NCBI RefSeq assembly: GCF_030814835.1 | Contig: NZ_JAUSVS010000009.1 | Location: 147,260 to 211,259 of the forward strand | Length of the DNA stretch: 64,000 nt | Direction of reading: 5' to 3' | Source of the DNA: Caulobacter ginsengisoli | GTDB lineage: Bacteria; Pseudomonadota; Alphaproteobacteria; Caulobacterales; Caulobacteraceae | Shown: in pieces, positions 20,917 through 31,303 of the stretch | Numbering within the stretch: position 1 is the first letter of the stretch | Layout: every line of letters starts with the position of its first letter | The notes under the pieces: model-generated | Database searches by the model: none | What the model was told of the DNA's origin: nothing | Seen by the model: only the letters and a program-made list of their open reading frames with translations | Made by a program: the position numbers and the translations under genes

Positions 20917-21921
20917 TCAGTTTTCTCTTGAACGAAACGCCTTGGGCGTCACTCCGGTCCAGCGCTTGAACGCCCGCGCGAACGCCGTCGCGTCGGAAAA
21001 GCCGGTCAGATAGGCCGCCTCCTCCACGCTGATCCGCTGGCTGCCCAGATAGTCCAGGGCCAGCCGGTGGCGCAGCTCGTCCAGCACCTGCTCGAAGGTC
21101 ACGCCCTCGTCCCGCAGACGGCGAAACAGGGTCTGGCGGCTGGCGCCCAGGGCGGCGGCGACTCTGGCCATCGAGGCTGGGCCGGTGTGCAGGCCGGGCG
21201 CCAGTTGGGCCTCGACGCGGCCGCGCATGGTGTGGGCGGTCTGCAGCGCCTTGAGCCGCGCCTCGGCGTGCTCGCTGAGGACGCCGAACACATAGCGGGG
21301 GTGGGCGGCGATGGGCCAGGCCAGGGCGCCGTCCTTGAAACGGCCGGCGTTCCAGTCCGCCTCGAACACCACCCTGGTCTGGAAGGCGCGGCTGTATTCA
21401 GCGGCGTAGGACGGGGCCTTGTGGGTGACATGCAGCTCCTGGACGAAGCTGGGGTCCAGGTAGGAACGGGACCCGCAGATCAGCAGGGCCATGGCCAGTT
21501 CGGTCAGCTCCGGGACCAGGTTGGGGTTGGGCCGGTGGTCGACCATCCAGACCCCGTCATCGCGGGTGACCAGGCTGTAGCGGTCCTGGCCCGCGTCGTT
21601 GACCAGAGCGCCGTAGCGGCGGACCTGGGCGATGCCCTCGGCCAGGGTCGGGCTGGCCTGGACCAGCAGCCCCACCACCGACATCTGGGCCAGATTGACC
21701 GCCTCGCCGAAGTGCAGAACCAGGGCCGGATCGCCGGTCAGGTCCTGGCCGGCCCGGATCAGGGCGACGAAGCGCTCGGCCGGCACGCGGTGGTCGGGGT
21801 CTTCCAGGTCGCGGGGGTCCAGGCCCGTGCGCTGGGAGAGCGACCCGGGGTTTGCGCCCCTGGCGACGGCGAAATCGAAAAGGCCCTTGGCCAGGCCGCC
21901 GGCGATGGTGAAGGAGGGCAT
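20917..21921 (-). CDS. AraC-family transcriptional regulator
   Basis: 334 residues. Residues about 15-210 form the arabinose-binding-like N-terminal domain of PF12625 (FDFAVARGANPGSLSQRTGLDP, and MSVVGLLVQAS). The C-terminal 100 residues contain the two helix-turn-helix units: RVAAALGASRQTLFRRLRDEG and VEEAAYLTGFSDATAFARAFKRWTG. It probably controls the downstream yciI-like gene. The effector is unknown. Confidence 0.93.
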   Translation of the reverse strand: MPSFTIAGGLAKGLFDFAVARGANPGSLSQRTGLDPRDLEDPDHRVPAERFVALIRAGQDLTGDPALVLHFGEAVNLAQMSVVGLLVQASPTLAEGIAQVRRYGALVNDAGQDRYSLVTRDDGVWMVDHRPNPNLVPELTELAMALLICGSRSYLDPSFVQELHVTHKAPSYAAEYSRAFQTRVVFEADWNAGRFKDGALAWPIAAHPRYVFGVLSEHAEARLKALQTAHTMRGRVEAQLAPGLHTGPASMARVAAALGASRQTLFRRLRDEGVTFEQVLDELRHRLALDYLGSQRISVEEAAYLTGFSDATAFARAFKRWTGVTPKAFRSREN

Positions 21922-22054
21922 AGGCCTTGATTGGTTCCTGGGGTCAGGACTCTGGCCCCGGCGGTCGTTGAGGGCGGATGGGCTGCGCCATACCCTCGAA
22001 GACTACATCAGGTTCGCCGACGGCTGGAAAGGCCGGCGGCGTGGAAGGGTATTC

Positions 22055-22459
22055 ATGAACGAGGTTTCGCTGCTCCGTCTCTATGTGATGCGGGCGACCT
22101 TTCTGCTGATCGCTGTGGGCGAAGGGATGCAGATCTGGCCGCTGATCTTTCGTCACCGGCCCTGGAGCGACCCCATGCACGGGGTAGCGGTAGCCCTGCT
22201 GGCGGCGCTGACCCTGCTCTGCTGGCTGGGTGTGCGCTATCCGCTGAAGATGGCGCCGCTGATGCTGTTCGAGGGGGTCTGGAAAACCATCTGGATGCTG
22301 GCCATCGGCATTCCGGCCTGGCAGGCCGGCCCGCTGACCCCGGCCATGGCCGAGAACATGTTCGCCATCGGTCTGGGCGTCGTGCTGGTCCCGCTGATCC
22401 TGCCCTGGCCATACCTGTGGCGGAGTTACGTGACGGCTAAAGGCGACCGCTGGCGCTAA
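22055..22459 (+). CDS. Conserved four-helix membrane protein, 134 aa
   Basis: Unrecognised family. The ATG at 22055 opens MNEVSLLRLYVMRATFLLIAV; four hydrophobic segments of about 20 residues follow with short loops, the second containing the polar PLIFRHRPW and the third VWKTIWM. The open frame extends upstream into the AraC gene region, but that part is a shadow. The last 23 bp overlap the 3' end of the convergent alpha/beta hydrolase gene. Confidence 0.72.
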   Translation: MNEVSLLRLYVMRATFLLIAVGEGMQIWPLIFRHRPWSDPMHGVAVALLAALTLLCWLGVRYPLKMAPLMLFEGVWKTIWMLAIGIPAWQAGPLTPAMAENMFAIGLGVVLVPLILPWPYLWRSYVTAKGDRWR

Positions 22460-23240
22460 GGAAATCCAGCACCGCGGCGTTGAACAGCCCCGGCCGCTGC
22501 AGCGGCGCGAAGTGGCTGGCGCCGGACAGCATCTGGAAGCTTGCGCCGGGGATGGAGGCGGCCAGGTAGCGGGCGTGTTCGGGCCTGATGAACTCGTCGT
22601 GCTCGGCCTGGACGATGCGGACGGGAACAGCGATCCGGGCCAGGTCCGCGGCGCCGTAGTTGGGCTGGGTCGCCTGCATGCGGCTGACCGCATCCACGAA
22701 CGGCTTGAAGTCGTCCGGCGTGGCGGAGAGGGCGGCGTAGTCCTTGGCGTGGCGGGAAAAACAGCGGCCCAGCAGCGGGTTGCTCTCGTCCAGCTCCAGC
22801 GTCCCGCTGGGATCGACATTGCAGCCGAAGAAGAACACCCCGGCCACGCGTTCGGGCGCCTGCCGGGCCAGGGCGAGCGCTATGCAGGCCCCATCGCTCC
22901 AGCCGACCAGCGGGGCGCGGTCGATCCCCAGATGGTCCATCACCGCGACCAGGTCGGCGGCCATCAGGTCGTAGCTGTAGGGGCGCTCGTCGCGGGTGCT
23001 GCGGCCGTGGCCCCGGCTGTCGACGACGATCACGCGGCGGCTGGCTTCGACCAGGACCGGGATCTGATGGGCGAAGTTGCCGCTGTGGCCCAGGCCCCCG
23101 TGCAGCAGGATGACCGGTGGGCCGTCGCCGTAGCTGGCGAACCAGATGCGGGCGCCGTCGTGTTCGACATGACCCTCGGCGTCCGGTGGCGGCAGGGTCG
23201 CGCCCTGGGCGGCGAAGATCTGCAGGTCGTCGTCGCTCAC
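22437..23240 (-). CDS. Alpha/beta hydrolase
   Basis: 267 residues. Oxyanion hole in LLHGGLGHS, nucleophile Ser in GWSDGACIAL, a probable acid in the AEHDEFIRPEH region and the late His in SGASHFAPL. No signal peptide, so cytoplasmic. It is the last gene of the operon that includes the permease and the Rieske oxygenase, 4 bp after the permease stop, which suggests it acts on a product of the oxygenase (inference). Confidence 0.88.
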   Translation of the reverse strand: MSDDDLQIFAAQGATLPPPDAEGHVEHDGARIWFASYGDGPPVILLHGGLGHSGNFAHQIPVLVEASRRVIVVDSRGHGRSTRDERPYSYDLMAADLVAVMDHLGIDRAPLVGWSDGACIALALARQAPERVAGVFFFGCNVDPSGTLELDESNPLLGRCFSRHAKDYAALSATPDDFKPFVDAVSRMQATQPNYGAADLARIAVPVRIVQAEHDEFIRPEHARYLAASIPGASFQMLSGASHFAPLQRPGLFNAAVLDFLSASGRL

Positions 23241-23244
23241 GGCT

Positions 23245-24486
23245 CTACAGGCTCGTGGCCCAGGTCCAGACGACCCAGGCGCTGAACGCCAGCGCCGCCA
23301 GCGCCAGGACCCTGGCGGCCATCCGCGCCCCGGGCCGCTCGATCAGCCGCGCATCGCGGATCAGGGCCATGGCGCAGAGGCCATAGACCAGCATGAACAG
23401 CGCGACCGACAGCCCGATCAGGGTGTTGAACTGCTTGGCCAGGGTCGGCGAGACGGTCAGCAGGGCCGCCCCGGTCATCAACAGGCCGGTGAGGATCAAG
23501 CCCCGGCGTGGCGTGGCCGTGGGGTCGGCCTCGGAGACGAGCTTGGGCAGATAGCCGGCATGGGCGCCGGCCCGGCCGGTCTCGGCGGTGACCAGGATCC
23601 AGCCGGCCAGGGTGCCGCAGGCCTTCAGCGTGGCGCAGACGGCGACCAGCACCCCGGCGACCGGCCCGGCCAGCCTGGCGACCACGTCGGCGAAGGGCGC
23701 GGTGGACCTGGCCAGCTGCTCGGCGGGGATGACGCCCTGCACGGCCAGGCAGGCCAGGATGTAGACCCCGCCGGCCAGGGCCACGCCGCCGAGCGCGGCG
23801 ATGGGCAGGTTGCGGCCGGGATTGTCGACCTTGGCGGCGGCGGCGTTGGCGCATTCCAGGCCCAGGAAGGCCCAGAAGGCCAGCAGCATCATGGGCGGCA
23901 GATTGTGGGTCAGCGGCTGACCCGACGGGTTCCAGGAGCTGGCGAAGACCTCCGGGCTGAACTGCGCCAGGCCCAGGATGGTGGCGGCCAGCACCGGGAT
24001 CAGCCCCAGGACCAGGGTCGCCCCGCCGAACCGCGCCACCGACCGCGCTCCGGCCAGGTTGACCAGGGTGAACAGCCACAGCACCGCCAGCAGGATGACC
24101 AGGGTGATGGCCGGGCTGCCGCTGGTCCCCGGGATCAGCGACTCCAGATAGCCCACCGCCGCCAGGGCCACGGCGACATTGCCGCCCCAGCACGAGACCC
24201 AGTAGGCCAGCCAGGCGACGAAGCCGAGGACCGGGTGCAGGCTCTGCTTGGGATAGGCCAGCACCCCGTCGGCCTGCGGCCGCAGCCGGCCCAGGATGGC
24301 GAACACCCCGGCGATGGCCAGGGCTCCGGCGGTGGCGGCCAGCCAGCCGATCAGGCTGGAGCTGCCGAACGGGGCCAGGCTGGTCGGCAGCAGGTAGAGG
24401 CCCGAGCCGATCATGTTGCCGGCGACCAGGAAGGTGGCCAGCCAGGGGCCCATGCCCTTGTGGGGGAGGGCGATGTTGTCGCTCAT
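23245..24486 (-). CDS. APC-family amino-acid/polyamine permease
   Basis: 413 residues, about twelve transmembrane segments. The first helix contains GNMIGSGLYLLP, the unwound substrate-binding segment of APC transporters, close to the AdiC pattern. Later segments keep the WAFLGLECAN motif. It overlaps the Rieske oxygenase stop by 4 bp (ATGA). Likely imports or exchanges an amino acid or amine, which fits the oxygenase being active on an amine-containing substrate; the exact substrate is unknown. Confidence 0.9.
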   Translation of the reverse strand: MSDNIALPHKGMGPWLATFLVAGNMIGSGLYLLPTSLAPFGSSSLIGWLAATAGALAIAGVFAILGRLRPQADGVLAYPKQSLHPVLGFVAWLAYWVSCWGGNVAVALAAVGYLESLIPGTSGSPAITLVILLAVLWLFTLVNLAGARSVARFGGATLVLGLIPVLAATILGLAQFSPEVFASSWNPSGQPLTHNLPPMMLLAFWAFLGLECANAAAAKVDNPGRNLPIAALGGVALAGGVYILACLAVQGVIPAEQLARSTAPFADVVARLAGPVAGVLVAVCATLKACGTLAGWILVTAETGRAGAHAGYLPKLVSEADPTATPRRGLILTGLLMTGAALLTVSPTLAKQFNTLIGLSVALFMLVYGLCAMALIRDARLIERPGARMAARVLALAALAFSAWVVWTWATSL

Positions 24487-25475
24487 GCGTTGAGTTCCGC
24501 GATCCGGTTCTGGAACCAGCCGACCGCGCCTTCATGGCGCGGCGACAGGACGCCGGTCTGGTAGACGCCGGCATTGAGGTTGCGCTGCACGGCCTCGCAG
24601 ATGTCGCGGTCCTGGCCGGTCAGCTGGTCGGAAGCCTCCAGGATGGCGGCCATGTCGTCGCCTTCCTCGTGGAAATAGAGATAGTCGAGCCGGGTGCAAT
24701 CCGGACCCAGCGGCTTCATGTGCTCGACCATCAGGCCATAGCGGAAGACGTTGATCGCCAGGTTCGGCCACAGCCAGGCCCAGAGGCCATTGTTGGCCCC
24801 TGATTTCGTCGGGACGTCATGGATGGCGACCTCGCCGTGCATGGTCACCTGGTAGTCGGCGACCTCGATCTCGGCGGCGAGCTCGGGGTGGATCGGGCCG
24901 ATGTGATAGCCCTCCAGATAGTTCTCGACATAGGTTTTCCAGTTACAGGCGATCTCATGGCTGCGGCGGGTGACGGCCGGCGCCAGGCGGATGCCGCGTT
25001 CTTCGAACAGGGCGTCGAGCGGGCCGACCAGATGGGCCAGCGGCGCGGCCTTGGCGTCCGGATTGACGAAGACGAAGCCGCGCCAGGTCTGCACGGCGGC
25101 GGGGTGCAGGCCGAACGCGCGCGGGTCGAAGCCTTCGAGGACGCCGAATCCGACGGCGCTGCGCAGCCGGCCATCCAGCGTGTAGCGCCAGCCGTGATAG
25201 CGGCAGGTCAGCTCCTGTCCGCACGACCCCGCGCCATCGTCGACCAGCGGCCCGGCCCGATGCCGGCAGACATTGTGGAAGCCGTTCAGCCCGCCCTGGG
25301 CGTCGCGGACGGCCAGGATGGGGTAGCCGGCGATCTCCTCGGCCAGATAGTCCCCCGCCCGCGGCATGTCGGCCTCGCGCCCCAGGAACTGCCAGCCGGC
25401 GGCGAACACGCCCCGCCTCTCGGCCTCGAACTGGGCAGGGTCGGAATAGAGGCGGGTCGGCAGGGTGATCTGCAT
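24483..25475 (-). CDS. Rieske non-heme iron oxygenase, alpha subunit
   Basis: 330 residues. The [2Fe-2S] Rieske motif is C-R-H-R-A-G then C-R-Y-H-G-W, near residues 65-90. The mononuclear iron site is in the C-terminal domain: NYLEGYHIGPIHPE (H-x4-H) with a later Asp as third ligand. The family includes choline/carnitine/glycine-betaine monooxygenases and aromatic dioxygenases. No reductase or ferredoxin gene is next to it, so it must borrow electrons. The ATG at 25475 is preferred over one 9 codons upstream because it begins the fold and leaves only a short overlap-free junction with the upstream gene. Confidence 0.88.
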   Translation of the reverse strand: MQITLPTRLYSDPAQFEAERRGVFAAGWQFLGREADMPRAGDYLAEEIAGYPILAVRDAQGGLNGFHNVCRHRAGPLVDDGAGSCGQELTCRYHGWRYTLDGRLRSAVGFGVLEGFDPRAFGLHPAAVQTWRGFVFVNPDAKAAPLAHLVGPLDALFEERGIRLAPAVTRRSHEIACNWKTYVENYLEGYHIGPIHPELAAEIEVADYQVTMHGEVAIHDVPTKSGANNGLWAWLWPNLAINVFRYGLMVEHMKPLGPDCTRLDYLYFHEEGDDMAAILEASDQLTGQDRDICEAVQRNLNAGVYQTGVLSPRHEGAVGWFQNRIAELNA

Positions 25476-25479
25476 GCCG

Positions 25480-25719
25480 TCAGCCCAAAGCCGGCACGGC
25501 AAAGCCGGGAATGGTCGCCTCGGCGAGCATCGACCCGCCGAACAGGCAGATCAGAAACAGCAGGCCGGTGAAGAACCAGTAGACGGCGGGATTGTCGCGC
25601 CGGTCGGCGTATTTGACGCTGAACAGCATCCTGGCGGCCGGCACGCGGCCGGTGACCAGCGCGACAATCAGATGGATGTCGAAGATCAGGTTGACCAGAA
25701 CCAGAAGCCAGACCGGCAT
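25480..25719 (-). CDS. Small two-helix membrane protein
   Basis: 79 residues, unrecognised. Two hydrophobic segments (VWLLVLVNLIFDIHLIVALVTG and WFFTGLLFLICLFGG) flank a short polar, basic loop with a K-Y-A-D-R-R motif. It is the first gene of the leftward Rieske/permease/hydrolase unit, ending 4 bp before the oxygenase ATG. Could help the membrane-bound electron-transfer or transport step; no function is claimed. Confidence 0.65.
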   Translation of the reverse strand: MPVWLLVLVNLIFDIHLIVALVTGRVPAARMLFSVKYADRRDNPAVYWFFTGLLFLICLFGGSMLAEATIPGFAVPALG

Positions 25720-25785
25720 GCGCGACCCCCTCTGGCGGCGACCTGTCAGACCATAGCCCCACGCCGCGCCTTGGCAATCCTGGTC

Positions 25786-25935
25786 CTAGGGCGCTTTGCG
25801 GCCCCGCACGATGTGCATGACGACGACCACCACCGCCGCCAGCAGAAGCAGGTGGATGAGAAAGGAGCTGACATGCATGACGATGAAGCCAAGCAGCCAC
25901 AGGACGACCAGAACGGCCGCGATCGCGTAAAGCAT
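25786..25935 (-). CDS. Lmo0937-type (DUF5670) tiny membrane protein
   Basis: 49 residues by direct translation: starts MLYAIAAVLVVLWLLGFI and ends ending in RGRKAP after a second run of valines. Two membrane helices separated by a short H-V-S-S turn with basic end; this architecture, length and the LYAIAAVLVVLWLLG block match the Lmo0937/DUF5670 family common in bacteria. Function unknown; stress-related expression has been seen for relatives in some species. It stands alone between the Rieske unit and yqeY. Confidence 0.75.
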   Translation of the reverse strand: MLYAIAAVLVVLWLLGFIVMHVSSFLIHLLLLAAVVVVVMHIVRGRKAP

Positions 25936-26033
25936 CGGATGACCCTCGAATTCATGGCGGCCGATTGCCCCCGGCCGACAAATGCCGCGTTCGGGGTTTG
26001 GTTCCGGGCGGCCCCAGGCGTTAGGATCGCGGC

Positions 26034-26426
26034 ATGTCCGACGCCGTGACCGATCCCGCCGAAGCGCTGCAGACCCGCCTGCGCGCCGACCTGCGCGCGG
26101 CGATGAAGGCGCGCGAGACGCTTGAGGTCAGCCTGCTGCGCGGCCTGATCGCGGCGATCGACAACGCCCAGTCGGCGGGTATTCAGGCTGGTCCATCAGT
26201 GTCGGCCGCGCCGGCAGCCAGTTCGCAATGGATGGCGGCCGGCGGGGCGTTCGGCTCCGGCGAAGTCTCGCGGCGGGTGCTGACCGCCACCGATCTGGTC
26301 GCCTTGTTGGCGGACGAGGCGGCAAGACGCGAGGCCACGGCGGCTGAGATGGACCGTGTCGGCCGGGCCGACCTGGCCGACACGGCGCGGGCCGAGGCGG
26401 CGGTCATCGCCCGCTATCGAGGTTAG
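26034..26426 (+). CDS. GatB/YqeY domain protein
   Basis: 130 residues. Recognisable helical YqeY pattern: L-R-A-D-L-R-A-A-M-K-A-R-E, LLRGLIAAIDNA and a C-terminal ADLADTARAEAAVIARYRG. YqeY proteins resemble the tRNA-binding tail of GatB and often sit next to dnaG and rpoD, as here. The typical length is about 150 residues, so this is a little short. Its stop overlaps the stop of the convergent PhnA-like gene by 4 bp. Confidence 0.8.
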   Translation: MSDAVTDPAEALQTRLRADLRAAMKARETLEVSLLRGLIAAIDNAQSAGIQAGPSVSAAPAASSQWMAAGGAFGSGEVSRRVLTATDLVALLADEAARREATAAEMDRVGRADLADTARAEAAVIARYRG

Positions 26427-26635
26427 GCCTTCTTCACGAACTCGGTCTTCAGCACCAGGTCGCGGACCTTTTCGGCCCGGCATTCGATCTCGCCGGGCTC
26501 GCCGGTGAGGCGGATGCCCTTGATCAGCGTGCCGCGCTTGAGCGTGACGCTGGTTCCCTTGACCTTGAGGTCCTTGATCAGGGTGACGTTGTCGCCGTCG
26601 GCGAGGATGGCGCCGTTGCTGTCTCTGATGTCCAT
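26423..26635 (-). CDS. PhnA-type (YjdM) small protein
   Basis: 70 residues. The sequence DSNGAILADGDNVTLIKDLKVKG...KRGT is the C-terminal PhnA beta-barrel domain (PhnA_Zn_ribbon lacking). Relatives are annotated as alkylphosphonate utilisation proteins although the role is uncertain. The ATG at 26635 is chosen as it begins the domain; the longer open frame upstream shares bases with the dnaG promoter. It lies between yqeY and dnaG on the opposite strand. Confidence 0.85.
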   Translation of the reverse strand: MDIRDSNGAILADGDNVTLIKDLKVKGTSVTLKRGTLIKGIRLTGEPGEIECRAEKVRDLVLKTEFVKKA

Positions 26636-26705
26636 GGGCCGCTCCCCGGTGTGAAGGCCCGCTTTAGGATGCGCCGGCCCCGCGCGCAAATGTCGGGAAT
26701 GCGAT

Positions 26706-28607
26706 ATGACGATGGGACCCATGCGCTTCGACGACCGCTTCCTGGAAGAGATCAAGGCCCGCCTTCGCCTGTCCGATGTCATCGGCCGGACGGTGAAGCT
26801 CAAGCGGCAGGGGCGGGAGTATGTCGGTCTGTCGCCCTTCTCCAAGGAGCGGACGCCCAGCTTTTTCGTCAATGACGACAAGGGCTTCTTCCACGACTTT
26901 TCCAGCGGCAAGCACGGCGACCTGATCAGCTTCCTGCAGGAGACCGAGCGGCTGAGCTTCGTCGAGGCGGTGGAGCGGCTGGCGGCCGAGGCCGGGGTGC
27001 CGATGCCCGAACCCGATCCCCAGGCCGCCCAGCAGGAACAGAAGCGCCAGGGCCTGGCCGAATGGCTGGAGCATGCCGCCCGCTGGTTCGAGAGCGAACT
27101 GGCCCGGCCGGTGGCGCGGGAGGCGCGCGACTACCTGACCCGGCGGGGCTTTCCCGACCGCGAATGGGGCCGTTTCCGGATCGGCTTCGCGCCCAACAGC
27201 CGCACCGGCCTGAAGGACTATCTGATCGCCAAGGGGGCCCTTCCGGGAGAGCTGGTCGAGGCGGGCCTCTTGATCGAGCCGGAGGAGGGCGGGGCGCCCT
27301 ATGACCGGTTCCGCGACCGCATCATCTTCCCCATCGCCGACCAGCGCGGCCGCATCGTCAGCTTCGGCGGCCGGGCGATGGATCCGCAGGCGCGGGCCAA
27401 ATATCTGAACGGACCGGAGACCAGCCTCTTCCACAAGGGCCGGCTGCTCTATGGCCTGCCTGAGGCCCGCAAGCTGCTGCATGCCGACAGCGCCGGCGAC
27501 GGCGACCTGGTGGTGGTCGAGGGCTACATGGACGCCATCGCCTGCCAGCGGGCCGGGATCGCGGCCGTGGCGCCGCTGGGCACGGCCCTGACCGAGGACC
27601 AGATGGAGGTGCTCTGGCGGCTGCACCCCGAGCCGACCCTCTGCTTCGATGGCGACGCGGCGGGGCGGCGGGCGGCCAGCCGCTCGATGGACCGGGCCCT
27701 GCCGCTGCTCAAGCCCGGCAAGAGCTTCAAGTTCGCCCTGGTCACCGGCGGCAAGGACCCCGACGACGTGCTGCGCGAGCAGGGGCCGGCGGTGCTGAAG
27801 GCCCAGCTGGCCGCCACCACCCCCTTCGTCGAGGCGCTGTGGGTGCGCGAGCGCGACCAGGAGCCGCTGGACACCCCCGAGCGCAAGGCGGGCCTCAAGG
27901 CGAGGCTGCGCGCCGCCGCCGGAGCCATCGCCGACAAGGACCTGGCCCAGGCCTATCGCGACGACCTGCTGGGCCGGCTGGACGCGCTGATGCCGGCGCG
28001 GTCGGCGGCGCCGGCCGGAGCCTATGGCCGGCCCCGGACCCCGGGCCGGGGCGGCTGGCGCAATGCGCCCGAGCCTCTGACCTTTCCGACCGCCGAGGGC
28101 CGCAACGCCGCCCGCCGGCTAGCCACATCGGTCGATCCGATCGCCGCCGCCCTGGCCAAGGGGGCGCTGGAAGACCCGCACCGACTCGACGACCATCTGG
28201 AGACGCTGGAACATCACGGCTTCGGCGACCCGGCCCTGAGCGAATTGGCCAAGGAAATCATTCATCTAAGAATCGACGCTGACATCCTTGACAGTGGGGC
28301 CCTCACACGCCATCTCCGCGAACGTGGATTTGACGCACTGCTGACTGACATCGACCGGGCCGCCGCGAACGCGGGCGCGCCCTTCCTGAAACAGGATGTC
28401 ACCCTCGCCGTCGCCAGGTCCCAGTGGACGCGTGCTTTTGAGGTGATGAACCGCTTGGCCGCGCTCGAGACCGCAGTCGCCTCCGCGAAGGGTAACCTCG
28501 CGGAGCGTTCCGACATGATTGCGATCGAGCGCCTGAAAGCCGAGCGCGACACTTTGAAGCGGCGGGTCCGGTCTGGGACGCTGTGGGATGAGAACGAGGT
28601 TTCCTGA
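26706..28607 (+). CDS. dnaG: DNA primase with degenerate CHC2 zinc finger
   Basis: 633 residues. Synthesises RNA primers at the fork and is recruited by DnaB. The N-terminal zinc-binding domain keeps its shape (GLSPFSKERTPSFFVNDD, HDFSSGKHGD) but all four zinc ligands of E. coli DnaG (Cys40, His43, Cys61, Cys64) are replaced: by alignment Ser43, Ser46, Asp64 and Ser67 here. The Toprim catalytic core is intact (EGYMD about residue 275, DGDAAG about 315). The C-terminal helicase-binding part is divergent. GGGAA precedes this ATG with good spacing; a second possible start lies 15 bp downstream. Confidence 0.95.
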   Translation: MTMGPMRFDDRFLEEIKARLRLSDVIGRTVKLKRQGREYVGLSPFSKERTPSFFVNDDKGFFHDFSSGKHGDLISFLQETERLSFVEAVERLAAEAGVPMPEPDPQAAQQEQKRQGLAEWLEHAARWFESELARPVAREARDYLTRRGFPDREWGRFRIGFAPNSRTGLKDYLIAKGALPGELVEAGLLIEPEEGGAPYDRFRDRIIFPIADQRGRIVSFGGRAMDPQARAKYLNGPETSLFHKGRLLYGLPEARKLLHADSAGDGDLVVVEGYMDAIACQRAGIAAVAPLGTALTEDQMEVLWRLHPEPTLCFDGDAAGRRAASRSMDRALPLLKPGKSFKFALVTGGKDPDDVLREQGPAVLKAQLAATTPFVEALWVRERDQEPLDTPERKAGLKARLRAAAGAIADKDLAQAYRDDLLGRLDALMPARSAAPAGAYGRPRTPGRGGWRNAPEPLTFPTAEGRNAARRLATSVDPIAAALAKGALEDPHRLDDHLETLEHHGFGDPALSELAKEIIHLRIDADILDSGALTRHLRERGFDALLTDIDRAAANAGAPFLKQDVTLAVARSQWTRAFEVMNRLAALETAVASAKGNLAERSDMIAIERLKAERDTLKRRVRSGTLWDENEVS

Positions 28608-28676
28608 CGGAGTGTGCGCCCTAAATCCTTTCCCTTACGCCCAGGCGGTCCGCCCCCGCCTTCGCCGGAGAGCTTG

Positions 28677-30626
<1,950 letters not shown>

Positions 30627-30634
30627 CGCGACAC

Positions 30635-30672
30635 GGCTCCTCTCCTCTAACGAGGAGAGGAGCCGGCTTTAT
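30635..30672 (+). terminator. Rho-independent terminator after rpoD
   Basis: Perfect 13-bp stem: GGCTCCTCTCCTC and its complement around a TAAC loop, followed by a short T run (CTTT). It starts 9 bp after the rpoD stop and overlaps the end of the convergent hypothetical gene. Confidence 0.85.
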
Positions 30673-31274
30673 CCAAACGGCCACCGCCACTTCGTCTTCT
30701 TCGGCTTGGGCGGCGCCTGGACCTTGCAGCAGTCCTTGCTCTTGGCCCCCGGCTCGTACCCCGCCCCGATCCGCGTCTCGATGGCCCCCCGGTCATTGCG
30801 ATAGGCCGTGAGGTAGTCGAGGAAGGGCTTGTCGCAGCCCAGGACCGTGGCGCATTCGATCTGGCGGTCGGTGGCGTCGACTTCGCGATCGACCTCGTCC
30901 TTCAGGTCCTTGGCCGGGCCGCCGTGGCTGCGGTACTGGGCCAGGTGCCAGCAGTCGTGGAAGAAGAAGGTCGGGCGCCTCGGGCCGTCGATGCCGTCGG
31001 TCAGGAACTCGTCGATCTCCCAGTAGAAGGTGGCCGCCTCCTGGTCCATGAACGGCCGGGTCATCGCCGCGCCGTGCCACATGACCTTCTCGAAGAAGAT
31101 GATCCGGTCGGTCCCCAGGAAGGCCTTGCGCTGGGCGTCCGACCACTGGGCGGCGTTGATGCGGTTGGCCATCTCGACGACGTCGGAGGCGGCGCCGTGC
31201 AGCTTGGCCTGGTCGGTGATCGAGGAATCGAACAGGCAGGGGACCTGCTTGCCCAGCACGGTGATGACGAACAT
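30669..31274 (-). CDS. Hypothetical protein with HDCWH motif, 201 aa
   Basis: No family recognised. Cytoplasmic; GGGAGGCCGCGCC precedes the ATG. A cluster FFFHDCWHL in the middle (about residue 105) is reminiscent of a metal-binding motif, and three cysteines sit close to the C-terminus (DCC and a C further up), followed by a basic PKPKKTKWRW tail. Many aromatic and charged residues. Convergent with rpoD; its stop overlaps the rpoD terminator. Confidence 0.55.
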   Translation of the reverse strand: MFVITVLGKQVPCLFDSSITDQAKLHGAASDVVEMANRINAAQWSDAQRKAFLGTDRIIFFEKVMWHGAAMTRPFMDQEAATFYWEIDEFLTDGIDGPRRPTFFFHDCWHLAQYRSHGGPAKDLKDEVDREVDATDRQIECATVLGCDKPFLDYLTAYRNDRGAIETRIGAGYEPGAKSKDCCKVQAPPKPKKTKWRWPFG

Positions 31275-31303
31275 GGCGCGGCCTCCCGTTAGACGGGCGG
31301 AGC

